Shown here: positions 9,212 to 19,546 of the stretch, one piece after another
How positions within the stretch are numbered: the first letter of the stretch is position 1
How the letters are laid out: the number at the start of each line of letters is the position of its first letter
Assembly: GCF_008974285.1 (NCBI RefSeq)
Contig: NZ_BKZV01000005.1
Coordinates: 62,001 to 126,000, forward strand
Origin: Thermogemmatispora aurantia
GTDB taxonomy: Bacteria; Chloroflexota; Ktedonobacteria; Ktedonobacterales; Ktedonobacteraceae
DNA: 64,000 nucleotides
Direction of reading: 5' to 3'
Program-made: the position numbers and the translations under genes
The notes under the pieces: model-generated
What the model was told of the DNA's origin: nothing
Databases searched by the model: none
Seen by the model: the letters and a program-made list of their open reading frames with translations, nothing else

Positions 9212-10015
9212 TCAGGACGGCCTCAGTATCTCAATACTTTTGCGGACAATTTCCACAAAATCGGACTTGAGGCTGGCGCCGCCGACGAGTGCCCCATCAA
9301 TATCGGCCTGAGCCACATACTCAGCGATATTGGCCGAGGTCACGCTTCCCCCATAGAGGATACGTACAGCGTTAGCCGTTTCGCCACCATACATATCGGC
9401 ATACAGCTCGCGGATCAGGTGGATAGTCCGCTGAGCATCTTCGCCGGGGCAGGCCTTACCCGTGCCAATCGCCCACACCGGTTCGTAAGCGATCACCACA
9501 TCACAGGCCCGCTCGCTACGGAAATTTGCCAGGCTCTTCTGCACCTGTGACCGGATCACGGCCTCTGTTTTTCCAGCTTCGTGCTCCTCCAGGCGCTCAC
9601 CCACGCACACAATCGGACGCAGGCCATGATTGAGTGCTGCCTGAGCCTTGCGGTTCACCAGCTCATCGCTCTCGCCAAAATAGGTGCGGCGCTCCGAATG
9701 ACCCAGGATGACTGTCGTACACAGCTCACGAACCATCAGAGGAGAAATCTCGCCTGTGAACGCGCCCTTCTCCTCAAAATGCATATTCTGAGCGCCCAGT
9801 TCAATACGTTCGAAGAGCAGAGCATCGAGCACCTCGCGGACCGCCGAGAGTGAGATGGCTGGGGGGCAAAGAATGCAGAGCAAATACGGATACTCGTTCA
9901 GCAACTTGCCCAAAGCTGGTGTGATCTCCAGCGCAAAGCTAGAAGCCATGCGCGGGCCATAGTGCATCTTCCAATTACCAGCAATAATAGCAGTGCGCGC
10001 CGGGGCTGTTGTCAT
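9212..10015 (-). CDS. tpiA: Triosephosphate isomerase
   Basis: Interconverts dihydroxyacetone phosphate and glyceraldehyde 3-phosphate in glycolysis. 267 aa, slightly longer than usual because of a short N-terminal tail before IIAGNWKMH. Active-site residues: Asn/Lys in GNWKMH, the electrophilic His in ILGHSERR, and the catalytic Glu in AYEPVWAIGTG with the phosphate-gripping loop after it; the phosphate site ILYGGSV and GALVGGASL are intact. AGGTGA precedes the ATG. It is the last gene of a gap-pgk-tpiA operon, 17 nt after pgk. Confidence 0.96.
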   Translation of the reverse strand: MTTAPARTAIIAGNWKMHYGPRMASSFALEITPALGKLLNEYPYLLCILCPPAISLSAVREVLDALLFERIELGAQNMHFEEKGAFTGEISPLMVRELCTTVILGHSERRTYFGESDELVNRKAQAALNHGLRPIVCVGERLEEHEAGKTEAVIRSQVQKSLANFRSERACDVVIAYEPVWAIGTGKACPGEDAQRTIHLIRELYADMYGGETANAVRILYGGSVTSANIAEYVAQADIDGALVGGASLKSDFVEIVRKSIEILRPS

Positions 10016-10032
10016 CGCTAATCACCTCACCC

Positions 10033-11226
10033 TCAGCGATCCTGCAGGGCTGCGACCCCAGGCAGGACGCGTCCCTCAAGGAACTCCAGCGAAGCACCTC
10101 CACCGGTTGACACATGCGTCATCTTGTCAGCAGCGCCTGCCTGCTCGACCGCGGCGGCGGAATCACCACCGCCGATGACAGTGGTAGCCCCACGGGCAGT
10201 GCAGGCTGCCAGAATCTCAATCACCGCATTGGTGCCGCGAGCGAAAGCCGGCATCTCAGCCACTCCAAGGGTGCCGTTCCAAACGATTGTCTGGGCCTTC
10301 TCCAGCACCTGGCGGAAAGCTGCCACCGTCTCGAGTCCGATATCCAGAATACGCCAGCCTGGTTCCACCTGATCGCGCGGCACCACACGCCATTGAGCAT
10401 CGGGAGCAAAGCGGTCGGCAATCACCACATCCACTGGCAGCACCAACTCTAGCTGGCGCTCGCGCGCGCGCATCAGCAGATCGCGAGCGACATCGAGCTT
10501 GCCTTCCTCGACCAGCGAAGCGCCAACCTCATAGCCCTCCGCCTTCAGAAACGTATTAGCCATACCGCCGCCAATTAAGAGGGCATCGGCCAGCGTCAGC
10601 AGGCGTTCCAGGACAGCGATTTTATCGGAAACTTTGGCCCCACCGATTACCGCCACAAAAGGACGACGAGGATTCTCCAGGGCCGCGCCGAGGAAATTCA
10701 GCTCCTTCTCCATCAAGAAGCCGGCAACGCCTGGCAGATAGTGGGTCACGCCTTCTGTGGAGGCATGAGCGCGGTGAGCCGTACCAAAGGCATCGTTCAC
10801 ATAGAGATCGCCGAGCGCAGCCAGACGGCGGGCGAACCCGGCATCATTCTGCTCCTCCTCAGCATGGAAGCGCAGATTCTCCAGTAGCAGCACCTGGCCC
10901 GGCTGTAGTGCTCGTGCCAACTCCTCGACCTGGGGACCAACGCAATCGGGGGCCAGTTGGACAGGACGCTGCAACAGCTCGCTCAGACGCACAGCTACCG
11001 GAGCCATGCGCAGCTTCTCCACCACCTTGCCTTTAGGTCGGCCCAGGTGGGACATCAGAATGACCGCCGCCCCGTGGTCGAGCAGATACTGAATCGTCGG
11101 CAGCGCGGCCCGGATGCGCGTATCGTCAGTAATGTGACCCTCCTCATCGAGAGGCACATTGAAATCCACGCGCACCAGCACCCGTTTACCCCCCACCTCG
11201 ATATCACGAACCGTCTTCTTATTCAT
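10033..11226 (-). CDS. pgk: Phosphoglycerate kinase
   Basis: Makes ATP and 3-phosphoglycerate from 1,3-bisphosphoglycerate. Start at 11226 ([23 protein letters not shown], 397 aa) with GGAGGGTG about 10 nt upstream; the longer frame to 11286 adds unrelated residues. Landmarks: [24 protein letters not shown], the nucleotide-binding [11 protein letters not shown], and the C-terminal [17 protein letters not shown] with [15 protein letters not shown]. Length and motifs are normal. Middle gene of the glycolytic operon. Confidence 0.97.
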   Translation of the reverse strand: MNKKTVRDIEVGGKRVLVRVDFNVPLDEEGHITDDTRIRAALPTIQYLLDHGAAVILMSHLGRPKGKVVEKLRMAPVAVRLSELLQRPVQLAPDCVGPQVEELARALQPGQVLLLENLRFHAEEEQNDAGFARRLAALGDLYVNDAFGTAHRAHASTEGVTHYLPGVAGFLMEKELNFLGAALENPRRPFVAVIGGAKVSDKIAVLERLLTLADALLIGGGMANTFLKAEGYEVGASLVEEGKLDVARDLLMRARERQLELVLPVDVVIADRFAPDAQWRVVPRDQVEPGWRILDIGLETVAAFRQVLEKAQTIVWNGTLGVAEMPAFARGTNAVIEILAACTARGATTVIGGGDSAAAVEQAGAADKMTHVSTGGGASLEFLEGRVLPGVAALQDR

Positions 11227-11247
11227 GCCAGTGCACCCTCCATCCAG

Positions 11248-11271
11248 AAGGGCGGGGCCTGCCCCGCCCTT
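11248..11271 (-). repeat. GC hairpin between gap and pgk
   Basis: Perfect arms AAGGGCGGGGC (11248-11258) and GCCCCGCCCTT (11261-11271) in the 73-nt gap between gap and pgk. No T-run follows, so full termination is unlikely. It probably sets the ratio of gap to pgk message through RNA stability, processing or partial termination. Confidence 0.6.
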
Positions 11272-11299
11272 GCTATGAGCGACCACGCCGAAGCGCTAC

Positions 11300-12346
<1,047 letters not shown>

Positions 12347-12434
12347 CTACTAGTCATAGATCGTATGACTGAGAAGCGCTGGAGCGGGAGGATAAAGCGC
12401 CTCCACAATCCTGAGACAAGACGCCCTCCCCAGG

Positions 12435-12450
12435 TGTTCCACGTGAAACA
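12435..12450. other. parS-like ParB-binding site 1
   Basis: TGTTCCACGTGAAACA matches the bacterial parS consensus TGTTTCACGTGAAACA in 15 of 16 positions (C for T at position 5). It is intergenic, upstream of gap. The mismatch breaks the palindrome, so this is the weakest of the intergenic sites. Confidence 0.6.
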
Positions 12451-12739
12451 CAGGGAAGCGCTGGACAGAATCTTGTCTGCCCCCTCACACCTCTTCATCG
12501 AGGAACGACCGCCGCACCTTATCTGCTGGACACAGCGTTGCCTTGCAGGCGCCAGACGCCCTCCTGCTGACTTTCTCAGCTGGCGCCGCTCGTTTCTTCA
12601 GCGGCTCACCCGCCGCATCGCGCTTGCACGAACGCCATTGCCAGAGTCCACGCGGCCACTTCTTCGGCGCCGCGGAAGCGTCCCGCGGGCGCCCACACTC
12701 AGCTAAAAGAGTATCACCAGTTCCAGTGAGGGTCAAGCA

Positions 12740-12775
12740 GAGGCGACGCAGGTGAGCGCGTGCCTGCGTCGCCTC
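12740..12775. repeat. Strong hairpin, possible terminator
   Basis: Arms GAGGCGACGCAGG (12740-12752) and CCTGCGTCGCCTC (12763-12775), 13 bp perfect, 10-nt loop. It lies about 215 nt past the aminotransferase stop (minus strand). Neither side has a T-run. It may be a 3' end or processing structure. Confidence 0.5.
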
Positions 12776-12989
12776 CAGGCAAAGGCGCGCCTCACGCACA
12801 ACCTGCTCCGCTCCGCACTCAAGAACAAGAATAGTCTCCAGCCGGCGTGCCAGGAGAGCAAGGACCGACCACCGGGTCAGGCCCACTCACCACTCACGCA
12901 CCGCCCATGTGGCCGAGGTCAAGTGCTCCTCAGTTCCTGGACCCCTGGACCTGGCCTCTTGATCCGGCCTGGGCCTCTGCCCATCCCGG

Positions 12990-14468
12990 CTAGCGTTGCC
13001 AGGTTGCAGCAACAGGAACAGGAATCACCCCGACAGAGAAGCGCACATACTCATCGGTATAGCCGAAGCCGGAGCCTGGTACGCCAGCAATGCCGGTCTT
13101 CTCAAACAGAGAAAAGGCATCCTCGCCAGGGCGTAGCTGGCTCCAGTTATAGACAGTGGCATCGTCATCCAGATAGATCTCCGCGAAGAGCTGCAGCTCT
13201 TGATCAAGTTGCCGTAGCTGGGCGATAAAGCGACGACGACGCAGACGATAGAGGTTGCGCAACTTCTCGATCAGGTAGGGCCGCTCACGCAACAACTGGA
13301 GGTAAGCCATGAAGCGTAGCTGCCACTCCGCCGGCAGTGAAGCCATGCTATTAGACCAGCCGGGGGCCAGTGCTGGAGCAAGACGGGCATCGCCGATAGT
13401 CACCCAGCCGAAGCGATCGCCAGTCAGCGAGAGCGTTTTCGAGAGGCTGCTTACAAAGATGGTCTGTTCCAGGTGAGCGGGATCAGCAAAGGTAGCCATG
13501 CGCGCCTGATCGTCCTCCGGGCGCCCAGTGCCCACGTAGGCCAGATCGGCCAGGAAGAAGAGCTGCCGCCCGGCCTCGCGCTGGCGCCGGACGACCGTAT
13601 GCAGAGCAAGCAGCTCCTGTGGAGTAAAGGCAAAGGTTGTTGGATTGTTCGTGACCGTCAGATAGATCAGGCGGATATCGGGCGCCTCTTGCAGCGCCTG
13701 CTCCAGCTCCTCAGCGGTCAGCTTGAAGCGATGCTCAGGCCGCGTGTTGACACGATGCAAGCGGTAACCGTAGGCCCGGGCCTGGGCCTCGGGTACGCCG
13801 AAGCCGGGGGCGGGGAAGAGCACCGCTCTCTCCTTGATCCCTTGTTCATCGCACATCTGGCGAAAGCCGCGTAAGGTCTTATCAATTCCATCCATCGCCC
13901 CCAGGCTCAGATAAACCTGCTCGCCCTTCACCGTCAGGCCCCACTGCTCTTGCCAGTTGGCGGCGAGCCAGTCACGCAGCACCGGATTGCCAATGCCAAT
14001 AATATCGTAGATGCGTAGATCGATCTTCTGGTCCAGAAGCGAGCGTTCGTAGTCAAGCATCCGATCGCGCAGCCACAGGTAAACCTCACCGGTGGCCGTA
14101 TAGCCATTGAGATTCTCACCGGGGAGAGCGATCCCCAGCTCATCGGCGAGCATACGGTAGTCGCCTGGTCCCCCAGGCTCTCCCTCGCATTCCACAATCC
14201 GACGGAGATCAACATCGCCGATAGTACGATCGACAATTTCGCTGGCGATGATCTCTTCATCGAGCTTGAGATCGCGACAGCGCCTGCTTAATTCGGAGAC
14301 CATCCGCGCCATGACGCGAATAGGTCCCGCTCCCTGTTGTAGCACAGGTCGATACTGCAGCAGGAGTTCATGGCGTAGGCGCTGGATGATGGCACGCTGC
14401 TCCTGGACGGGCAGGTGCGGCTGATCATCTGCCCGAGATGAATCTGCAGGTGTCCCGTGAGTAATCAC
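12990..14468 (-). CDS. PLP-dependent class I/II aminotransferase
   Basis: Fold-type I aminotransferase of 492 aa; longer than the usual 390-430 because of an N-terminal extension of about 80 aa (helical, VQEQRAIIQRLRHELLLQYRPVL). GTG start with AGGGAG about 11 nt upstream. Seen: LSLGAMDGIDKTLRGF (cofactor phosphate region), the YLTVTNNPTTFAFTPQEL segment where Asn-Asn-Pro replaces the usual NPxNPTG, FLADLAYVG (Asp ring partner), and the Schiff-base lysine in SSLSKTLSLTGDRFGW. C-terminal FSVGVIPVP. Specific substrate cannot be told. Transcribed towards gap but separated by 670 bp. Confidence 0.85.
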   Translation of the reverse strand: MITHGTPADSSRADDQPHLPVQEQRAIIQRLRHELLLQYRPVLQQGAGPIRVMARMVSELSRRCRDLKLDEEIIASEIVDRTIGDVDLRRIVECEGEPGGPGDYRMLADELGIALPGENLNGYTATGEVYLWLRDRMLDYERSLLDQKIDLRIYDIIGIGNPVLRDWLAANWQEQWGLTVKGEQVYLSLGAMDGIDKTLRGFRQMCDEQGIKERAVLFPAPGFGVPEAQARAYGYRLHRVNTRPEHRFKLTAEELEQALQEAPDIRLIYLTVTNNPTTFAFTPQELLALHTVVRRQREAGRQLFFLADLAYVGTGRPEDDQARMATFADPAHLEQTIFVSSLSKTLSLTGDRFGWVTIGDARLAPALAPGWSNSMASLPAEWQLRFMAYLQLLRERPYLIEKLRNLYRLRRRRFIAQLRQLDQELQLFAEIYLDDDATVYNWSQLRPGEDAFSLFEKTGIAGVPGSGFGYTDEYVRFSVGVIPVPVAATWQR

Positions 14469-14920
14469 CGCTGTTTACTCCCTTCCTTGCGCCGTCCTGG
14501 CGCAACATGGCTGGAGCGAACGATCGACCTTGATCGTCGCCAGCCGTTTCTTCAGAGGAAACGGCTCCTCAGACAGGATAACATATGCCGTTGATGCCAG
14601 GCAACCAAGGCACTGGCAGACGCACGCCAGGGCGCTGGAGGAGTGACAGGTCCTGTGAGCTGAACCAGTCTCAAGGGGACGACCTGCCACTCTGTCACAG
14701 CGATCGAGTTGGCAGAGCTGTCGTGGCGCCGTCGCTCTTTACTGACAGCAGCTGCCAGGTCCAGGTACAATAGCAGGCAGGTAGGAAAAGATAGGCTGCA
14801 TGCTGGTCTTACTCGCCAGATCACAGAGCAAGCGAAGGCCTCGTTTCGTCGATCCTACGTGAGGCCTTTGGGAGAGGTCACGAGCGAGTAGGTAAGCAGG
14901 TTATAAGCAAGGGAAGGGAG
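14469..14920. other. Divergent promoter region
   Basis: About 450 bp between the divergently transcribed aminotransferase and SDR genes. A 9-bp hairpin (arms 14542-14550 and 14558-14566) is present near the aminotransferase start. Otherwise nothing recognisable. Confidence 0.5.
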
Positions 14921-15697
14921 ATGCAGCGTATGCACGAAGGGCGGCCATTCCACGGACGGAGTGTTGTGATCACCGGGGCCGCGCGAGGACTGGGAAGGGC
15001 CTTAGCCCTGGCTTTTGCGAGAGAGGGAGCCAAAGTGCTGGTACACTATGGGCACGCGGAGGCCGCCGCTCAGGAGCTAGTCAGGGAGATCGAGCAGCAG
15101 GGCGGCCAGGCGTTGGCCTTGCAGGCCGACTTACGCTCGTCGGCACAAGTTGAGCGGCTGGTCTCCCAGGCGCACGCAGCCCTCGGTCGCTTCGATGTCT
15201 GGGTCAATAATGCTGGAGCCAGCGCCAATACAACTGAGACAGGCGGCCTGAGCGAGGAGGAGCGTTTCGAGCGACTGCTGCAAGTTGACGTTTTGGGAAC
15301 CTGGCGCTGTTGTCGGGCTGCGGTTCCTTTGATGAGCAGCGGCGGGTGCATTCTCAATGTTGCCTGGAATCACGCGCTGGATGGGGCACCTGGCTTCGTT
15401 AGTCAGGTCTATGCCACGGCCAAAGGGGCCGTCATCGCTTTGAGCCGCTGCCTCGCACGTGAGCTGGCGCCCCAACTGCGCGTGAATTGTATTGCTCCGG
15501 GATGGATTGAGAACGACTGGGCTCGGTCGCGTCCAGCAGGCTTTCGCGAGCGTGTGGCCGAGCGCATTCCGCTGAGACGCTGGGGGCAGGCGGACGATGT
15601 CGTGGCGGCAGCGTTGTTTCTGACTTCGCCCGCCGCCTCTTTTATCACGGGACAAGTCTTGATTATCGATGGCGGCGAGGTCATCGGTGCGTTTTAG
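14921..15697 (+). CDS. Short-chain dehydrogenase/reductase family protein
   Basis: 258-aa NAD(P)-dependent SDR. ATG at 14921 sits right after GGGAG; the in-frame ATG at 14930 has better spacing. Cofactor motif TGAARGLG (about residues 18-25), NNAG (about 91-94), YATAK (about 163-167), and the C-terminal SFITGQVLIIDGG. Odd: the catalytic Ser that normally lies about 13 residues before the Tyr is absent; the stretch reads NVAWNHALDGAPGF, so a His or Asn stands there. The enzyme may work differently or be weak. Substrate unknown. Its 3' end faces hutH across two parS-like sites. Confidence 0.82.
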   Translation: MQRMHEGRPFHGRSVVITGAARGLGRALALAFAREGAKVLVHYGHAEAAAQELVREIEQQGGQALALQADLRSSAQVERLVSQAHAALGRFDVWVNNAGASANTTETGGLSEEERFERLLQVDVLGTWRCCRAAVPLMSSGGCILNVAWNHALDGAPGFVSQVYATAKGAVIALSRCLARELAPQLRVNCIAPGWIENDWARSRPAGFRERVAERIPLRRWGQADDVVAAALFLTSPAASFITGQVLIIDGGEVIGAF

Positions 15698-15756
15698 TGC
15701 CGGAGTAGACGGCGACCTTTGTCCCCTGCGGAAGGAGCAACTGCTCCCGCTGGCAC

Positions 15757-15772
15757 TGTTTCACGTGAAACG
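15757..15772. other. parS-like ParB-binding site 2
   Basis: TGTTTCACGTGAAACG, 15 of 16 matches to consensus, in the gap between the convergent SDR and hutH genes. The next site is only 46 bp away. Confidence 0.8.
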
Positions 15773-15802
15773 TTGCGCCCTCTCGAAAGAGAAGGCGGCG
15801 CT

Positions 15803-15818
15803 GGTTTCACGTGAAACA
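15803..15818. other. parS-like ParB-binding site 3
   Basis: GGTTTCACGTGAAACA, 15 of 16 matches, the second of a closely spaced pair in the same intergenic gap. Confidence 0.8.
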
Positions 15819-15873
15819 GAAGACAGGGCCTCCGTCTGATCAGAGGTGCAGGGTCTGCTTCCTTCGCCGGGTT

Positions 15874-17424
15874 CTAGAGTTGGGCAAACACGCCTTCCCG
15901 CACCGCGCGAGCCAGCTGCTCAATATCAGGAGCGGGCGGGCGATCGCGCTCCAGTTTTGGCACATAGGTCCGCACGAGCGCAAAAGCCTGCTCTACGCCC
16001 TCGCCAGCGCGCAGAGGACGGCGAAACTCCAAAAGCTGAGCCCCACAGAGCAGTTCGATGGCCACCACCTGCTGCGCCAGCTCCAGGATACGGCGAGCTT
16101 TATGGGCCGCCGTCACCCCCATACTGACAAAATCCTCCGTCCCCGCTGAGGTTGGGAGCGAGTCGATGCTCGCCGGATGCGCCAGCACCTTCATCTCATT
16201 GACCAGAGCTGCTGCCACATATTGGGTCAGCATCAATCCCGAATTGAGACCAGGCTCGGGCGTCAGGAAGAGGGGAGCCCCCTGGTCATCCCAGTCGTGC
16301 GGTCCCATGAGTAGATAGATCCGTCGCTCCGCAAAGCTCGCGAGCTGAGTCAGAGCCAGCGCCAGCACATCAAGCGCTAGCGCCAGGGGCTGGCCATGGA
16401 AATTGCCTCCCGTGAGCACTTCTTCCTCGCCGGGGAAGATGAGCGGATTGTCAGTCACCGCTCCCAGTTCGCGCTCAAAGATCGTTGTACAGTAGTCCAG
16501 AGCGTCGCGGACGGCCCCAAAGACCTGGGGGGCACAGCGCAGGGTATAGGGGTCCTGCACCCGGGGACAGTCCTCATGACTGCGTTTAATTTCGCTGTTG
16601 GCCAGCAGACGGCGCAGGTGCCTGGCGCTCTCCTGTTGGCCATGCTGATTGCGCAGGCGTTGAATGCGCTCATCGAAAGGTACATGGCTGCCCATCAGGG
16701 CCTCAACGCTCAGGGCACAGGCCACTTCTGCCGTCTGGAGCAAGTTCCAGGCGTCTTCCAAGGCAAGGATAGCACTGGCCTCCATCAGATGGGTGCCATT
16801 GATCAGGGCCAGTCCCTCTTTCGCTTCGAGGCGGAGCGGTCGCAGGCCGGCCTCGGCTAGCGCCTCTGCTCCCGGAAGGCGCCGTCCACGATACCAGGCT
16901 TCACCTTCTCCTACAAGGACCAGCGCCAGATGGGCCAACGGAGCAAGATCCCCGCTGGCCCCCACCGAGCCACGCGAGGGCACGATGGGATGGAGTTGGA
17001 CGTTGAGCAAGTCTATGAGAAGGCGCACAACTTCCACGCGCACGCCAGAGTGGCCACGGGCCAGGCTGGCTGCGAGGAGCAGGAGCATGGCCCGCGTGGT
17101 TTCTTCATCCAGTGGTTCCCCCAGACCAGCAGCGTGGCTGCGCAGGAGATTGTACTGCAGATCGAGCACTTGCTCATGCTTGATACGCACGCGGCTGAGA
17201 TGACCGAAGCCAGTGGTGACACCGTAGACTTTGCGATCTTCGGCTACGATGCGCTCGATAAAAGTCCGTGCACGCTGGATACGGACCTCGGCCTCTGGTC
17301 CTAGCTGCACCGGAAGCCGGTGCCGAGCTACGGCGACGACTTCGGCAGGCGTGAGGGCCTGGCCATTGAGAACCAGGGGGGCGCTGTGGAAGTCCGTTTG
17401 ATGACGGGTCGCGTGATTCTTCAT
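15874..17424 (-). CDS. hutH: Histidine ammonia-lyase
   Basis: Deaminates L-histidine to urocanate, first step of histidine breakdown. 516 aa, normal length. The MIO cofactor triad Ala-Ser-Gly lies in GSVGASGDLAPLAH (about residue 156); YGVTTGFG (about 67-74) supplies the active-site Tyr; NGTHLMEAS, GNFHGQPLALALD and SLPTSAGTEDFVSMG are the other family blocks, and the GTEDF segment fits a histidine rather than phenylalanine enzyme. It follows hutI in the same direction with a 311-nt gap that holds a perfect parS. hutU and formiminoglutamate genes are not in the window. Confidence 0.94.
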   Translation of the reverse strand: MKNHATRHQTDFHSAPLVLNGQALTPAEVVAVARHRLPVQLGPEAEVRIQRARTFIERIVAEDRKVYGVTTGFGHLSRVRIKHEQVLDLQYNLLRSHAAGLGEPLDEETTRAMLLLLAASLARGHSGVRVEVVRLLIDLLNVQLHPIVPSRGSVGASGDLAPLAHLALVLVGEGEAWYRGRRLPGAEALAEAGLRPLRLEAKEGLALINGTHLMEASAILALEDAWNLLQTAEVACALSVEALMGSHVPFDERIQRLRNQHGQQESARHLRRLLANSEIKRSHEDCPRVQDPYTLRCAPQVFGAVRDALDYCTTIFERELGAVTDNPLIFPGEEEVLTGGNFHGQPLALALDVLALALTQLASFAERRIYLLMGPHDWDDQGAPLFLTPEPGLNSGLMLTQYVAAALVNEMKVLAHPASIDSLPTSAGTEDFVSMGVTAAHKARRILELAQQVVAIELLCGAQLLEFRRPLRAGEGVEQAFALVRTYVPKLERDRPPAPDIEQLARAVREGVFAQL

Positions 17425-17735
17425 CGCTGAAGTCCTTTCTGGCTACTTCGCCTCCTGCCAGGATTGTAGCAGAAGGGATCTGGAAAGGCAAACGACCCGG
17501 CTGAGCGGGTCGCCAGGTCTTTCTCTGCTTTGCCAGGGGTGGCAGGCCGGGCCACCGATACAGTGGCAGAAGAGGCCACAGGCCTCAGCACCAGTCCAGC
17601 CTCGCGGCTGATAAAGGAGGCAGTGTTTCACGTGAAACACTGCCTGTAACTAAGGATAGCTCACACAGCACGCTGGCGGGCCTGGCTCAGGCGCAATGTC
17701 GCCTCATTGAACATCTAAGTCGATCTTGCCAGTGG
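17425..17735. other. hutI-hutH intergenic region with parS
   Basis: About 310 bp. It holds the perfect parS palindrome (17619-17644). The size suggests hutH has its own promoter here, though none stands out. No gene. Confidence 0.55.
17619..17644. other. Perfect extended parS site 4
   Basis: Core TGTTTCACGTGAAACA (17624-17639) is a 16/16 match to parS, and the symmetry extends to 26 bp (GGCAG on the left, CTGCC on the right). ParB would load here and spread; with the other sites it should define the origin-segregation region. Confidence 0.92.
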
Positions 17736-19019
17736 CTAGAGCAGCGTGAGCGTCGACTGTACCAGATTGACCCCAAAATGATAGCCGATCTCACGATAGT
17801 CCTCAAGCTGCCAGAGAGCAAGCTCGCAGCGCTTGCCGATCTCAATGCTGCCAATCTCCTCTTCCAGAGCCAGCGCCTTCGCCCCGTTAATGGTCGCTGC
17901 TATGAGCGCCTCCTCCAGGGACATACCCATCTCCGCCATCGCCAGGCCAATCATCATCTGCATGTTTTCACAATAGGAAGTCCCCGGATTACAATCGGTA
18001 GCCAGGGCCACGGTGAGACCCAGGTCCAGCAGACGCCGCGCTGATGGATATGGGCTGCGCAGCGTGTAAGAGCAGCCTGGCAGGAGCGTCGCCACCACGC
18101 CGGCGTCTCGCAGCGCTTTGAGATCTTCGTCGCTGGCATGATCCAGGTGATCGGCAGAGGTCGCCCCTAACTCTGCCGCCAAGCGCGCCCCACCCGAAGG
18201 GCTGAGCTGATCCGCATGGATCTTCAGATGATAGCCCAGATCTCTGGCCCGACTCAGAATCCTGCGACACTCCTCTACCGTGAAGGCCTCCGCTTCGCAG
18301 AAGACGTCACAGAAGCGCGCCAACCCCACAAAGGAGGGCAGCAGTTCCTCGACAACCAGATCGAGGTAGTCCGCTCTTCGCTCGCGGTATTCCAGGGGCA
18401 GAACATGCGCCGCTAGAAAGGTAGGAACAACGCGCACCTGCTGAGGCACAGAAGACGAGGCCCTTTCTTCCAGGGCCTTAAGATTGTTGATGATGTGCAA
18501 ACAGGCCTCTTCATTGATGCGGTCAAGGCCATAGCCACTCTTGATCTCGACTGTGGTCGTGCCATGATCCCGCATGAGATGGAGCCGCCTCTGCGCCAGC
18601 GCTAGTAAGGTTTCGGCATCGGCCTTGCGGGTCGCTTCCACGGTCGTTAAGATCCCTTTGCCCTGCGCCAGCAGTTCAGCATAGCTGACTCCCGCCCGCC
18701 GCAGGTGAAACTCTTCAGCACGCTGACCTGCAAACACAAGGTGGGTGTGCGAGTCGACAAAGCCAGGAGTAACGACTGCTCCCTGGGCATCGACAATGGT
18801 GATGCCATCCTGGCGCGTTGAAAGGAACAATGGCTCCGCTTCATTGTCTGGCCCAATCCAGACAATTCTGCCGTGGTAGACCGCTAACGCTGCGTTGTTC
18901 AGTACCTGCAGCGCTCCGCTGGCTCCTTCAATTGGCCGCTGGGCTACTGTTACGAGCTGTTTGATATTGCGAATGACTGCGCTCGCTCGAATGGGAGGCT
19001 GCACTGGTTCGGCCTGCAT
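17736..19019 (-). CDS. hutI: Imidazolonepropionase
   Basis: Third step of histidine breakdown: opens imidazolone propionate to formiminoglutamate. Start at 19019 (MQAEPVQPPIRAS, 427 aa) with AAGGAG about 9 nt upstream; the frame runs on to 19271 without homology. Amidohydrolase metal ligands: VDSHTHLVFAG (HxH), the His in LKIHADQLSPSGGA, HLDHASDED, and the Asp in ALATDCNPGTSYCENM. Transcribed ahead of hutH. A complete pathway would need hutU and a formiminoglutamate hydrolase elsewhere. Confidence 0.93.
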   Translation of the reverse strand: MQAEPVQPPIRASAVIRNIKQLVTVAQRPIEGASGALQVLNNAALAVYHGRIVWIGPDNEAEPLFLSTRQDGITIVDAQGAVVTPGFVDSHTHLVFAGQRAEEFHLRRAGVSYAELLAQGKGILTTVEATRKADAETLLALAQRRLHLMRDHGTTTVEIKSGYGLDRINEEACLHIINNLKALEERASSSVPQQVRVVPTFLAAHVLPLEYRERRADYLDLVVEELLPSFVGLARFCDVFCEAEAFTVEECRRILSRARDLGYHLKIHADQLSPSGGARLAAELGATSADHLDHASDEDLKALRDAGVVATLLPGCSYTLRSPYPSARRLLDLGLTVALATDCNPGTSYCENMQMMIGLAMAEMGMSLEEALIAATINGAKALALEEEIGSIEIGKRCELALWQLEDYREIGYHFGVNLVQSTLTLL

Positions 19020-19276
19020 GAGTTGCTTCTCCTTGTAAGGGCTGTGAGTGAGGCTCGCTATGCTGTTTTTTATAGCATAGTTGCTCCTCAACGTCGAGGC
19101 TTGCGGCTCGTCCCTGCATTTGCTACACTCTCCTCGGAAGCAGGTCGCTCTGCCGTTCCGCAATGCCGAAGGCCCTCCACTCGTAGTGGAGGGTGGATAA
19201 ACCGCGTCGGCTCCCGCTGCCACTAGCTCGGACGGACAGTGTGGAGCGCCCCAGCCAGCAGGAAGGAGCAAGCAGT

Positions 19277-19546
19277 ATGCGGGCTATCGATGATAGCAGC
19301 GAGAAGTACGCCGCCATCCTGCGCGAGCTACGCATCTGGAAGCATCTGCCAGAAAGCGATCTCTCTCGCATGCTGCGCAGGTATTTTCTGGTGACGGACG
19401 ATTTCCGTGAGATGGAGGATCAGGGGCTGCTGACGATGACCTTTGTGGGAGATGAGTATATGATTAGTCAGACGATGCTGGGCCAGATCTGGCTGGAGCA
19501 GTACGAAGCTGATCAGCGAGAAAAGGAGCAGTACAATGTCCGCTGA
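19277..19546 (+). CDS. Small hypothetical protein coupled to rhodanese
   Basis: 89 aa from ATG 19277, with GGAAGGAG about 8 nt upstream. I do not recognise it. It is charged and helical (KYAAILRELRIWKHLPESDLSRMLRRYFLVTDDF), with no Cys, signal or membrane helix. Its last codons overlap the rhodanese start by 11 nt, so the two are co-translated. Possibly a partner of the rhodanese; that is inference from layout only. Confidence 0.7.
   Translation: MRAIDDSSEKYAAILRELRIWKHLPESDLSRMLRRYFLVTDDFREMEDQGLLTMTFVGDEYMISQTMLGQIWLEQYEADQREKEQYNVR

Noticed and set aside
12485..12886. Minus-strand frame of 133 codons upstream of gap
   Set aside because: No ribosome site, Arg/Cys/Leu-rich shadow-like composition, and it spans a perfect hairpin.
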